DNA from: Chryseobacterium culicis
GTDB taxonomy: Bacteria; Bacteroidota; Bacteroidia; Flavobacteriales; Weeksellaceae
Direction: 5' to 3'
DNA: 64,000 bases
Assembly: GCF_002979755.1 (NCBI RefSeq)
Contig: NZ_PCPP01000001.1
Span: 1,954,665 to 2,018,664 of the forward strand
Of the stretch, positions 1 through 7,785 are shown piece after piece. A model generated the notes under the pieces. The model was not told the DNA's origin and did not search any database. It was given only the letters and a program-made list of their open reading frames with translations. A program made the position numbers and the translations under genes. The first letter of the stretch is position 1. Each line of letters starts with the position of its first letter.

Positions 1-1107
1 AATGGCTTCAAAACTGCCATTATAATATCCTCTGGCATTGACTTCATGGTTCACTTCAGTAACCGTAATTTTTGTAAAGTAAGACGTCTGGCTGGTATCC
101 GGCTTCCGCATTTCAATATCGGCAAGGCAGCCCGGATACAGAAAGGGAACCGTAGTATTTCCCGAAACAGTAAATACTTCTACAGCAGCACTTCCCGCGG
201 CGCTTTTCTGAGAGTCACTTACATCCACAAACATATTGGCATTGATAGGAGCCGGAGAAAGTGAACGGGTTTTAAAGATATTGTTGTTAAGTTCATAAGC
301 TTTGGAAGGAATTTCTCCCAAATGTCTGATATTATTTTCAGAACCTTCCATTTTTGTATGGCTGCTGCTGTTATATCCAAAAAACTCAGGATTGGTGTGT
401 ACAGCATTCAGTTCTACCTGAACATCTGTTGCATTGCTTCCATAGACAAGTCGGATCGGTTTTTCAGAAGGCGGAAGCTTCCCAAAATGAAGAACTTCTC
501 CATCGTAGTAGAACTGTTCTCCGTATGCTTCTGCAGTTCGTGCAAGATAGTTATAGTGGGTTTCGTTATATTGTGAACTATAATTGATATAGCTTTTGTT
601 CTGCGTATCTACTCTGAAATCAAATTTCTCTGATCCTAGTGCTTCTTTAAGTATTTTATTGGCGATAATTCCTGTATTGACAGACTGATCTCCTCCAAAA
701 CTTTGAGTATGGGGAGCGGCATCCATGAGAATAGTAGGACTTTGACCTCTCAGTACTATATTCCCCAGGCTCATTTTTTCCTGGCTGAATGCAGCTTTGG
801 TGATTACCCCTACAAAAGTTCTTTCCGGGCTTTCGCTTTCATAATCTTTATATTTGAAAACAATGGTAATCCTTTTTCCCAAAAACTGGCGGGCTTGTTC
901 CAGGGTGTGGTTTTGAGCTTCTCCAAGAGAATCATGGGCGAGAATAAGTTCAAAATTGTGATGGCGTCTTGCACTTTGCTGTAGGCGAAAATGCTTGAAG
1001 TGTTTGATAATCTTGCCTTCAATCACAATATCCAGTTTCACCACACGGTTGATTCCGGGAATATGATTCTCTGAAATCTTATCGGAATTCGAGGCATTTT
1101 TATTCAT
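1..1107 (-). CDS. vgrG: VgrG/Rhs-type T6SS spike protein, partial (runs off left edge)
   Basis: An open frame of 369 codons begins at the ATG at 1105-1107 and runs off the left edge without a stop. Read on the minus strand it begins MNKNASNSDKISENHIPGIN and then shows the beta-rich gp27-like part of VgrG proteins, including a YNETHYNYLARTAEAYGEQF stretch typical of this family (early gene D homology). VgrG trimers cap the Hcp tube of the type Vi secretion machine and carry effectors into target cells. The hcp-type gene lies immediately upstream on the same strand, which supports the call. The C-terminal part, including any effector domain, lies outside the window. A hairpin terminator separates it from hcp, so it may be transcribed by read-through or from its own weak promoter. 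Confidence 0.85.
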   Translation of the reverse strand, partial: MNKNASNSDKISENHIPGINRVVKLDIVIEGKIIKHFKHFRLQQSARRHHNFELILAHDSLGEAQNHTLEQARQFLGKRITIVFKYKDYESESPERTFVGVITKAAFSQEKMSLGNIVLRGQSPTILMDAAPHTQSFGGDQSVNTGIIANKILKEALGSEKFDFRVDTQNKSYINYSSQYNETHYNYLARTAEAYGEQFYYDGEVLHFGKLPPSEKPIRLVYGSNATDVQVELNAVHTNPEFFGYNSSSHTKMEGSENNIRHLGEIPSKAYELNNNIFKTRSLSPAPINANMFVDVSDSQKSAAGSAAVEVFTVSGNTTVPFLYPGCLADIEMRKPDTSQTSYFTKITVTEVNHEVNARGYYNGSFEAI

Positions 1108-1164
1108 AGTGATTAGGTGTTTTTTTTCAGAACTTCATTTTAAATAAACAGGAGTTCTATAAGG

Positions 1165-1213
1165 TTAAAAAAGGCAGAACAGCATCCCATAAACCGGGTG
1201 TACTATCCTGCCT
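1165..1213 (-). terminator. Hairpin terminator after hcp
   Basis: On the minus strand an AGGCAG/CTGCCT stem with an inner CCC/GGG stem is followed by a run of T residues (1166-1171 on the plus strand are A). It lies 23 bp past the hcp stop and before vgrG, so it may make vgrG expression lower than hcp expression. Confidence 0.7.
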
Positions 1214-1235
1214 GATATTTAAATTCTGAATAAGC

Positions 1236-1640
1236 TTAAGAAGGCCATGCTCCGAAGTAAGAAGAATTCCCCAGATCTATCTGTTCTGCACTTATCACAA
1301 AACTGATATACATACTGTTGTCATCTACAGCATCGAAATCTACTTCATGCTGAATAACATAGCCGTTGTTCCACTTCAGGGTTGTTAATGTTCCTTCTTC
1401 GTGAGATTTATTGAAAGTGATCTCACCTACGGTAGGCTTATATTTTCCGTTCAGTAAACTTTCCAGAATGTCTGATTTTTCAGTAGCTTCCACCGTGATT
1501 TTGATAAGAGCGTTGGAAGGGTCTGATGCTACACGTCCTGATACGTCTGTAGATCTTGATACGCTGTAGTTAAGCTTTAATAACTTTTGTCCTTCACCGT
1601 TGTTGAATTTTAAAATTCCTCTTGAATTTCTTTCTGCCAT
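1236..1640 (-). CDS. tssD: T6SS tube protein TssD (Hcp-like, Bacteroidetes T6SSiii type)
   Basis: This 134-aa protein has the size and pattern of the Bacteroidetes Hcp family (TssD): a short N-terminal strand, the STDVSGRVASDPSNALIKIT stretch and a C-terminal ISAEQIDLGNSS segment. Hcp hexamers stack into the inner tube that the contractile sheath fires out of the cell, and they may carry small effectors. It has no signal peptide, as expected. A consensus promoter lies upstream at 1694-1722 and a terminator lies downstream. The next gene on the same strand is vgrG, the tube tip. Sheath, baseplate and ClpV genes are not in the window, so this is either an outlying hcp/vgrG island or the edge of the main locus. 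Confidence 0.85.
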   Translation of the reverse strand: MAERNSRGILKFNNGEGQKLLKLNYSVSRSTDVSGRVASDPSNALIKITVEATEKSDILESLLNGKYKPTVGEITFNKSHEEGTLTTLKWNNGYVIQHEVDFDAVDDNSMYISFVISAEQIDLGNSSYFGAWPS

Positions 1641-1693
1641 GATTTGTAAATTTTAATGGTTAATATGTTGTGATTGTTTACTTTCTATATCAC

Positions 1694-1722
1694 CAAATAT
1701 AGATGTATTTACAAAAAGCAAA
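1694..1722 (-). promoter_or_regulatory. Promoter of hcp/tssD
   Basis: On the minus strand TTTG (1719-1722), a 17-bp spacer and TATATTTG (1694-1701) match the Bacteroidetes -33/-7 consensus TTTG/TAnnTTTG. The start of hcp lies about 50 bp further on. Confidence 0.7.
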
Positions 1723-2074
1723 TAGAATTTATGATTAAATTTTAAAAAGTGTCGTAATAGTACGACTAACAACTGTTAGGCTAATTAATCACTATAAATC
1801 AAGTGTTTGCCATTTTTCCACCTGAAAACTGGATTATTTTATTGACTGTTTAATATTGTTCAAATAAAAACAATCTTCTGATTACTCCCTGATAGAAAAA
1901 AAAGTTTCAAGCAGACCACAAATTTTCGGAATCATGCGCCTATTTATTAGGATACTTTTTAAAACAATAAAAAAACAGAAAAAAATAAGACCCATCAAAA
2001 TACTGATGAACAGCACATTGAATAGAATAACGGGTGATACCGGAATATTTATTCAAAAAAATAAAACAAAATAC

Positions 2075-2105
2075 TTGCGCGGTATTATAAAATGTTATAC
2101 TTTTG
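2075..2105 (+). promoter_or_regulatory. Promoter of tRNA-Phe
   Basis: TTG at 2075-2077, a 20-bp spacer and TACTTTTG at 2098-2105 match the Bacteroidetes promoter consensus. The tRNA 5' end is about 42 bp downstream of the -7 element. Confidence 0.75.
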
Positions 2106-2146
2106 CATCACTTTAAAACAACGAAGTAATAAACGAAAACATAAAT

Positions 2147-2219
2147 GGTTTCTTAGCTCAGTTGGTAGAGCAATGGATTGAAAATCCATGTGTCCCTGGT
2201 TCGATTCCTGGAGAAACCA
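2147..2219 (+). tRNA. tRNA-Phe (anticodon GAA)
   Basis: The 73-nt sequence folds as a cloverleaf: acceptor GGTTTCT/AGAAACC, D arm GCTC/GAGC, anticodon arm ATGGA/TCCAT with GAA in the loop, and T loop TTCGATT. The CCA end is not encoded (AC then TTT follows), as is usual in this phylum. The T stem as read (2195-2199 with 2207-2211) pairs C-G, C-G, U-U, G-C, G-C, so its middle pair is a mismatch. It has its own promoter and terminator. Confidence 0.95.
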
Positions 2220-2223
2220 CTTT

Positions 2224-2254
2224 AAAACCTCTAATTTATTTTAGAGGTTTTTTT
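2224..2254 (+). terminator. Terminator after tRNA-Phe, probably bidirectional
   Basis: An 11-bp perfect stem AAAACCTCTAA/TTAGAGGTTTT (2224-2234 with 2241-2251) with a 6-nt loop is followed by more T residues. The stop codon of the convergent ABC exporter is at 2256-2258, so the same hairpin probably ends the RiPP operon from the other side. Confidence 0.85.
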
Positions 2255-2255
2255 G

Positions 2256-4457
2256 TTAATCTCCAAGTTCCAACTGGTTCTTTACGAGATGATAATAATC
2301 GGATTTTTTAGAAACGAGTTCTTTATGACTTCCCTGTTCAACAATTTTCCCCTGTTTTAATACAATAATCTGATCCGCATTTCTTACTGTGGAAAGTCTG
2401 TGTGCTACAATAACAGCTGTTTTGCCATGAAAAAAAGATTGAAGATTATCATGTATCACTTTTTCGTTATCGGCATCAAGAGCAGAAGTTGCTTCATCAA
2501 AGAAAATAAATTTTGGATCTTTATATACTGCTCTTGCTATAAGTATTCTTTGTTTTTGTCCCCCAGAAATCCCATTTCCGGAAGCACCGATTTTGGTCTT
2601 AAGCCCTAACGGAAGTTCTTCAACAAAAGATTTTATATTAGCTGTTGTTAAGGCTTTTTCAAGTTTATCATAATCGATATTTTCATCCCCTGCAGCAATA
2701 TTTCGTTCTATCGTATCCGAAAATATAAAGCCATCCTGCATAACGGTTCCGCAGTTTTTCCGCAAATCTTTCGGAGAAATGTCTTTACTATTTAAATGAT
2801 TGAAATAAATTTCGCCATTTACAGGTTCATAAAATTTTAAAAACATTTTCATTAAAGTACTCTTCCCGCTTCCACTCGCTCCAACAATTGCAGTTACTTT
2901 ACCTTCAGGAATAAAGAGATCAATATCTTTTAAAACATAAGGAGATCTGGGCCCTTCATACTGGAAAGAAACATTTTTGAAATAAACTCCCCTCTGTATT
3001 CCATTCTGCTCGGTATATTTTTTACTGAGCAAAGGAACCTGATTTTCTTTTTCTTCTTCAGGGTGATCCTGAACCTCATTTAAACGGGATAAACTTAATT
3101 TAGCATCCTGTAAAGAACGAAAGAACTGAATCAGCTCATTTACCGGAGAATTCATCTGCCCTATAATGTAAGAAACACTTAATAACTCTCCTAAAGTCAT
3201 GCTACCTTTGACCACAAAAGAGGCTGCGAGAAAAGTGACAATAATATTTTTTAACTGATTGATAAATTCAAACCCTGAAAGCTGTACCTGATCCAGCTTT
3301 AGTATTCTTATATTTGTTTTAAACAGTTTCTGCTGTATTTCTTCCCATTTTTCACGCTTATAGTTTTCAAACTGATTCAGCTTCATTTCAGATACTCCAT
3401 TGATAATTTCATAGATGGATTCCTGATTTTCACTTCTTTGCTGAAAGCGGAAATAATCCAGAATTTTTCTTTTTTTCATCCAGAATAAAGACCAGATCAC
3501 TGATACCAGTGTTAAGATGATGTATACCACCAAAATGGTAACATCATAATACCAGAGCACCGCAAAAAAAACTGAAAAGGTAATGGCAGAAAACAAGGTA
3601 ATCAGACTTTGGGAAGTCAGGAAAGTTTCTATCCGTTCATGATCCTGTATTCTCTGATTAAAATCTCCCATGAGTTTAGTATCAAAAAACTTTATGGGCA
3701 GCTTCAGCAATTTTTTCAGAAAATCAGAAATAATACGGATATTAATATTGGTTCCTACAATCAGCATGATCCAGTTCCGGAATATATTAAAAATGATATT
3801 TCCAAAGAAAAAGGCTAATTGGGCAATCAATATATAGGAGATAACAGAAAGGTCTTTTTTACTCACCCCTTCATCCATTAATTTCTGAGTAAGGATAGGA
3901 AATACCAGAGTCGTAATGGTGCCGAAGAGCAAAAGCAGTAACATCTGAAGCATTTGTTTTTTATAAGGCTTCAGATGGTTTAACAGAAATTTTATTGATA
4001 ATTTTTTTTCTTTTGGCGGATTCTGCTGATATAAATCTTCTGTGGGTTCCAGGAAAAGAACGACTCCTTTATCCTCATCAAAAATCCAGTTTTTTTCAAA
4101 CTTTTCTTCTGATAAGGTAATATAACCGTGTCCCGGATCTGCAATTTTAAAAACAGGTTTTCCAGTCAGTACATTTTTTGAAATTTTATATAAAATAACA
4201 AAATGGTTTTGGTTCCAATGAAGGATACAAGGCAAAAGAGAATTGTTCAAATTTTTGATCTGCGATTTTGCAGCCACCGTTTTGAATCCTATTTTCTCTG
4301 CAGCTTCACTGATCCCTAATAAGGAAACGCCTTCGCGGGTAATAAAACTTTTGTCCCTCAGATACTGTAATGTAAAATCCACCCCATAATGAGAAGCTAT
4401 CATAGCTAGACATGCAGGGCCACAATCCATTTGGTCATGTTGAGGAACAAAATTCAT
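2256..4457 (-). CDS. Peptidase-containing ABC transporter (C39 leader peptidase, PCAT) for RiPP export
   Basis: The 733-aa protein has all three parts of bacteriocin-type PCAT exporters. Residues 1-140 are a C39 peptidase with the DCGPAC motif (Cys12), His85 in NHFV and Asp107 in ADPGHG, the catalytic triad that cuts after a double-glycine leader. Residues about 165-450 hold the transmembrane segments. The ATPase domain has Walker A GASGSGKST (526-534), SGGQ (631-634), Walker B with DE at 654-655, and H-loop AHR. Such proteins remove the leader and export the modified core peptide. It is the last gene of the operon starting with the 54-residue GG-leader peptide at 7477-7641, its likely substrate. 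No membrane-fusion protein or outer-membrane channel gene is seen nearby. Confidence 0.93.
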   Translation of the reverse strand: MNFVPQHDQMDCGPACLAMIASHYGVDFTLQYLRDKSFITREGVSLLGISEAAEKIGFKTVAAKSQIKNLNNSLLPCILHWNQNHFVILYKISKNVLTGKPVFKIADPGHGYITLSEEKFEKNWIFDEDKGVVLFLEPTEDLYQQNPPKEKKLSIKFLLNHLKPYKKQMLQMLLLLLFGTITTLVFPILTQKLMDEGVSKKDLSVISYILIAQLAFFFGNIIFNIFRNWIMLIVGTNINIRIISDFLKKLLKLPIKFFDTKLMGDFNQRIQDHERIETFLTSQSLITLFSAITFSVFFAVLWYYDVTILVVYIILTLVSVIWSLFWMKKRKILDYFRFQQRSENQESIYEIINGVSEMKLNQFENYKREKWEEIQQKLFKTNIRILKLDQVQLSGFEFINQLKNIIVTFLAASFVVKGSMTLGELLSVSYIIGQMNSPVNELIQFFRSLQDAKLSLSRLNEVQDHPEEEKENQVPLLSKKYTEQNGIQRGVYFKNVSFQYEGPRSPYVLKDIDLFIPEGKVTAIVGASGSGKSTLMKMFLKFYEPVNGEIYFNHLNSKDISPKDLRKNCGTVMQDGFIFSDTIERNIAAGDENIDYDKLEKALTTANIKSFVEELPLGLKTKIGASGNGISGGQKQRILIARAVYKDPKFIFFDEATSALDADNEKVIHDNLQSFFHGKTAVIVAHRLSTVRNADQIIVLKQGKIVEQGSHKELVSKKSDYYHLVKNQLELGD

Positions 4458-4469
4458 AAATAAATAGAA

Positions 4470-5126
4470 TTATTTAAAAGTTACTGTTGAAAGAGCATCC
4501 AGTTGTTTTTTTATTTTTACAGGATTCCCTGTAATATTGACATTAAATGAATTATTACTTCTCATACTCAAGGTATTTTCTACATTAAAATCAGCATTAA
4601 CCAAAGAGTCTGTTTTCAAATTTAAATACTGAACTGATAGTTTTTCTGCATTAAAATCAGTTGCCGATTTCAATGACAGATTCAATTTTTCAGCTTTTCC
4701 TTTTATTGTACTATTTGACACAGAATTCCCGGTATAAACTAATTTATCAGAAATGATCCCCAGGTTAGTAGTTCCCACCACATTAAAATTGAGCTGTAAA
4801 GAATTTATGATAAGGTCTGCTTCGGTAGAAACAGTTCCGGTTTGAAAGGCATTTACAACAATTTCTTCTGTAGTATATGGAATCGTTATATACACGTTAC
4901 AGGTTTTCATTTCTTCAGCCTGTTCATGGGTATAAATCAATATATGATCACCATCCCTGTAAATTTTAATATTTTGCTGCTGTTCTTTATCAGCTTCTAT
5001 GACCAAAGAGAAACTTTCTCCCTGCGACAGGTACAGATTGGCAATTCTCTCAGTTTTTATTTCTTTTACAGGAATATCTTTCAATCTTTCTTCTTTTGTA
5101 GCCTGGGTTGTCATTAAACTTGTCAT
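4470..5126 (-). CDS. GIN-domain-like (DUF2807-type) protein without signal peptide, RiPP operon
   Basis: The 218-aa protein resembles the DUF2807 'putative auto-transporter adhesin, head GIN' family: an early NLYLSQGESFSLVIEADKEQ segment is followed by repeated short beta-strand units (NLGIISDKLVYTGNS, KAEKLNLSLKSATDF, SVQYLNLKTDSL), suggesting a right-handed beta-helix. Unlike most family members it lacks a signal peptide or lipobox; the start MTSLMTTQATKEERLKD is hydrophilic (ATG 5124-5126; a second Met is at codon 5). It sits 12 bp before the exporter gene and 32 bp after the 296-aa gene, so co-transcription is likely. A role as cytoplasmic scaffold or immunity/chaperone factor is only a guess. 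The family match is moderate, from pattern rather than search. Confidence 0.6.
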   Translation of the reverse strand: MTSLMTTQATKEERLKDIPVKEIKTERIANLYLSQGESFSLVIEADKEQQQNIKIYRDGDHILIYTHEQAEEMKTCNVYITIPYTTEEIVVNAFQTGTVSTEADLIINSLQLNFNVVGTTNLGIISDKLVYTGNSVSNSTIKGKAEKLNLSLKSATDFNAEKLSVQYLNLKTDSLVNADFNVENTLSMRSNNSFNVNITGNPVKIKKQLDALSTVTFK

Positions 5127-5158
5127 AAAAATAGAATTAAAGTGTTAATATATCATAT

Positions 5159-6049
5159 TTACATCAGCTGTGGCTTCTCTTTTCCTGCATCTTCAAGCAA
5201 TGAATCTATGGGTATTGAAGAAGTAAAATCTGTAGAACTTCTTATAAAATTTTTGATAAGATCTTTATTCCATTCTTCCTGATTAATACTATTCCACTTG
5301 AGTTTCACCCAATATACAAAGCTCATCAATTCATCATCTACAGCGGTTTGATTATTGAGTACCTCACTAAAAGTTTGATATAAGATTTCAGCTCTGTTAT
5401 CAAGACGATCCAGAAAAGGAATATATTCATTGGTAACCTGAGCCAGCATCAGTTTTCTTAATTTTTTCAGAGATTCGGAACTGTCCTGATAGGAAAATTT
5501 AATGTCAAGATAATGTACTTCTTCAGAAAGCAATAAACTTCTGTATAATAAATTAAAAATCCCGACTGCATTTTCATTATTATTCTCCTTCATTTCAACT
5601 CTTGAAACATTATGCAATTGCTGAATTTTATGATAAAACATTGAAGGATTGTACTGTTCAAGCTTCTCATCAAACAACATGGTTTCATGAGTCTGCTGTT
5701 TAGCCAATGTATAATTGGATCTTTTATAACTTAAGAAAGCATGAATAGGTAAGCTGATTAAGCCATACAAATCTTTTTCTTTTGATTGCAATGAGTCAAA
5801 ATCAATATATTTTTTAGCACGTACAATCAACATTTCTGCTTTTTGTATATTTCCGGCTCTTCCTTCTTTTAAAGCTTCATGATAATTGAGGCTGTAAAAA
5901 TTGAAAGCTTCCTTATCCTCACATACGATATTGATAAGTTTTTCCATTTCACTTTCAAAAATGAAATCATCCTTATAATGCTTTAAATTGGTAGATATGA
6001 GGTCTTTATGCTGCTGTAAAAGTTCTATCATGTATATATTATTTTCCAT
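5159..6049 (-). CDS. Unrecognised 296-aa protein of the RiPP operon
   Basis: I do not recognise this protein. It has no signal peptide or membrane segment, is rich in Leu, Lys, Glu and Tyr, and looks fully helical. Pieces such as NYHEALKEGRAGNIQKAEML and YKRSNYTLAKQQTHETMLF have a loose TPR-like rhythm, so a helical-repeat partner protein is possible. It starts 4 bp after the stop of the radical SAM gene, which implies translational coupling, and is followed by the GIN-like gene. Position suggests a job in precursor recognition, maturation or immunity. It has only one cysteine (in NIVCEDK), which argues against it being an iron-sulfur enzyme. Confidence 0.6.
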   Translation of the reverse strand: MENNIYMIELLQQHKDLISTNLKHYKDDFIFESEMEKLINIVCEDKEAFNFYSLNYHEALKEGRAGNIQKAEMLIVRAKKYIDFDSLQSKEKDLYGLISLPIHAFLSYKRSNYTLAKQQTHETMLFDEKLEQYNPSMFYHKIQQLHNVSRVEMKENNNENAVGIFNLLYRSLLLSEEVHYLDIKFSYQDSSESLKKLRKLMLAQVTNEYIPFLDRLDNRAEILYQTFSEVLNNQTAVDDELMSFVYWVKLKWNSINQEEWNKDLIKNFIRSSTDFTSSIPIDSLLEDAGKEKPQLM

Positions 6050-6053
6050 AGTG

Positions 6054-7439
6054 TCAACTGATTAAATATTCTGTGCCTTTTTCCTGAATAATATAATTAA
6101 TGGCAAGTTTATCCTGAATATTGAATTTATTGGCAGGACAGGCTACTATTCCTTCTTCCCAAGATTTTGGACATCCGCCTCCACAAACCGGAAACATCTT
6201 ACAGGTATAACAAGGATATCCTTCCTGATTGGTAAGAACGATATCATTCCAGTCCTGTAAATGAAGTGTACTGAACTTCTGGTTCACTTCAATATCTTTT
6301 ATATTTCCAAGTTTATGAGCTGTCTCTTCATAGGAAGGAACATAGGAAACCTCCGTACAGTTGTAAATATTTCCATACGCATCTATTAATTCTGCATCAG
6401 GATTGGTAATCATGCATACTTCATGGTTTCTTTGGGGCAGAATGGAAGGTGAAAAACCGTATCTATATTGTTCTATAATCCATTCTACTTCTTTTTCAGA
6501 AAACACTTCTTTTTCCAGGGATACAAGATGTGCTTCATTTCCCCAGGAATGGATGGGAGCCACATAAAAATGGGAAATCTTATCCTGAAAACCATGTTCA
6601 CTCATCAATTGTAATAAGGGAACTACAGACTGATAATTGCTTTTATCAACATTACATCTTATGGAAATTTTAACCCCAAGTTCTTTATAATTTTCAATAC
6701 TGAAAATATCAACCAGGTTTTTAAAAATAAGATCGAATGAGTTTTCTCCTGACTTCACAAAACGTCTTTTATCATGAAATTCAGCGGTACCATCCAATGT
6801 TATTTCTATTGCCCCGACATGATGTTGATTAACCAATTCCAAAAATATATTCTTTTTAAGCGCAAGCCCATTAGTTGTCATTTTAGCACCATAATCGATT
6901 CCTAAATCAGAAGTTATTTCTTTTAATTTTTCTGACACTTTTCTCAGCGTATGTAAACTCATCAGAGGCTCACCTCCGAACCAGCCGATGAACAGTGCCT
7001 TGTAATCTTTTAAAGAAAGCTTATGTTTTAATCGTTCAATGAGTTTTTCATAATCTTTAGCCTGCAGATCGTTTTTGGTGTGCTGCTGTCCGCAGTAATC
7101 ACAACCTAGCTGACAGTTTGAAGAAGGCTGAATAACCTGATACAACACATCGTTGCTTGAAATCATCATTTTATTTTCTTCAACAATTTCCATTAATTCA
7201 TCTTCGAAAGAAGGCACTAAAATAAGAGCAGTAATAAGTTGGTTTTTTATATCTGCATCAATTTTATCAAAATCTCCCTCTATCAGAAAATCGAAATTCT
7301 CTTTCTGTAGAAGAAGTACTTTACAGCTTCTCGTTGAAAAGATGGTGTATTTATCTTCCGAAACTTGTGTAGAGACTGTATAATGAGATAATTTATAGTT
7401 CATTAGTTCACTTTTAGAATTAAAAGAAAAAGTGTTCAT
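6054..7439 (-). CDS. Radical SAM/SPASM peptide maturase
   Basis: The 461-aa enzyme has a radical SAM cluster motif C-x3-C-x2-C (Cys109, Cys113, Cys116), a GGEP motif at 155-158 for S-adenosylmethionine binding, and a C-terminal SPASM region with Cys342, Cys361, Cys410, Cys413, Cys419, Cys423 and Cys434 for auxiliary iron-sulfur clusters. An N-terminal region of about 95 residues before the barrel could be a leader-binding (RRE-like) domain. Enzymes of this type install thioether or carbon-carbon links in RiPP precursors. It begins 37 bp downstream of the double-glycine precursor gene and is followed at 4 bp by the 296-aa gene. The chemistry cannot be read from sequence; cysteines of the core peptide are the obvious targets. 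Confidence 0.9.
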   Translation of the reverse strand: MNTFSFNSKSELMNYKLSHYTVSTQVSEDKYTIFSTRSCKVLLLQKENFDFLIEGDFDKIDADIKNQLITALILVPSFEDELMEIVEENKMMISSNDVLYQVIQPSSNCQLGCDYCGQQHTKNDLQAKDYEKLIERLKHKLSLKDYKALFIGWFGGEPLMSLHTLRKVSEKLKEITSDLGIDYGAKMTTNGLALKKNIFLELVNQHHVGAIEITLDGTAEFHDKRRFVKSGENSFDLIFKNLVDIFSIENYKELGVKISIRCNVDKSNYQSVVPLLQLMSEHGFQDKISHFYVAPIHSWGNEAHLVSLEKEVFSEKEVEWIIEQYRYGFSPSILPQRNHEVCMITNPDAELIDAYGNIYNCTEVSYVPSYEETAHKLGNIKDIEVNQKFSTLHLQDWNDIVLTNQEGYPCYTCKMFPVCGGGCPKSWEEGIVACPANKFNIQDKLAINYIIQEKGTEYLIS

Positions 7440-7476
7440 AGTTTTCTGACATTAAACACCTTCGGTCATTTTGGAA

Positions 7477-7641
7477 TTATAGAGTCTTTACGTTTGGCTT
7501 TACTGTACAACCAGTATTACCACAGCCTGTATTATTTGCTGCCGCGTTTCCTCCTTTGATTGAAGATAATTCTCCTTCTTTTAGTGTAGTCACATCTGCT
7601 GAAATTTTAGTCAACAGGTTTTGTAATTTTGAATTTTTCAT
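7477..7641 (-). CDS. RiPP precursor peptide with double-glycine leader
   Basis: This small gene encodes 54 residues from the ATG at 7639-7641 to TAA at 7477-7479. The leader begins MKNSKLQNLLTKISADV and ends in GELSSIKGG, the LSxIxGG ending of Bacteroidetes natural-product precursors that C39 peptidases cleave after GG (residues 30-31). The predicted 23-residue core begins NAAANNTGCGNTGC and ends in a basic VKPNVKTL tail; it holds two cysteines in a repeated NTGC unit. It is directly followed by the radical SAM/SPASM gene and, in the same operon, by a C39 peptidase transporter, which together make the precursor call strong. The peptide is below usual gene-calling length. The family name GG-Bacteroidales precursor is my recollection; the product is unknown. 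Confidence 0.88.
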   Translation of the reverse strand: MKNSKLQNLLTKISADVTTLKEGELSSIKGGNAAANNTGCGNTGCTVKPNVKTL

Positions 7642-7716
7642 TTTAATTAATTTTAAGAATTAGATGTAGAATCATAGTTTTTGAAGTGTATAATTCTTTG
7701 GACTTTTTCACACTTT

Positions 7717-7726
7717 CCTTGCAAGG
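7717..7726. promoter_or_regulatory. Perfect 10-bp palindrome upstream of the RiPP precursor
   Basis: CCTTGCAAGG is a perfect palindrome 76 bp before the precursor start, in a region without a canonical TAnnTTTG promoter. It could be an operator for the operon. The function is an inference from position. Confidence 0.3.
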
Positions 7727-7785
7727 GGTATTTATAAATGTTTCATTTGCATAGTACTCTACAAACTACTTCATCTGATAAAATC

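Larger units (their letters stand above)
1641..2146. other. Intergenic region between hcp and tRNA-Phe
   Basis: This 506-bp gap holds the hcp promoter at its left end and the tRNA promoter at its right end. A 60-codon frame at 1934-2116 is lysine-rich, has no recognisable family and overlaps the tRNA promoter, so it is not called. Confidence 0.6.

Noticed and set aside
1934..2116. 60-codon plus-strand frame before tRNA-Phe
   Set aside because: It is low-complexity Lys/Ile-rich, overlaps the tRNA promoter and matches no family.
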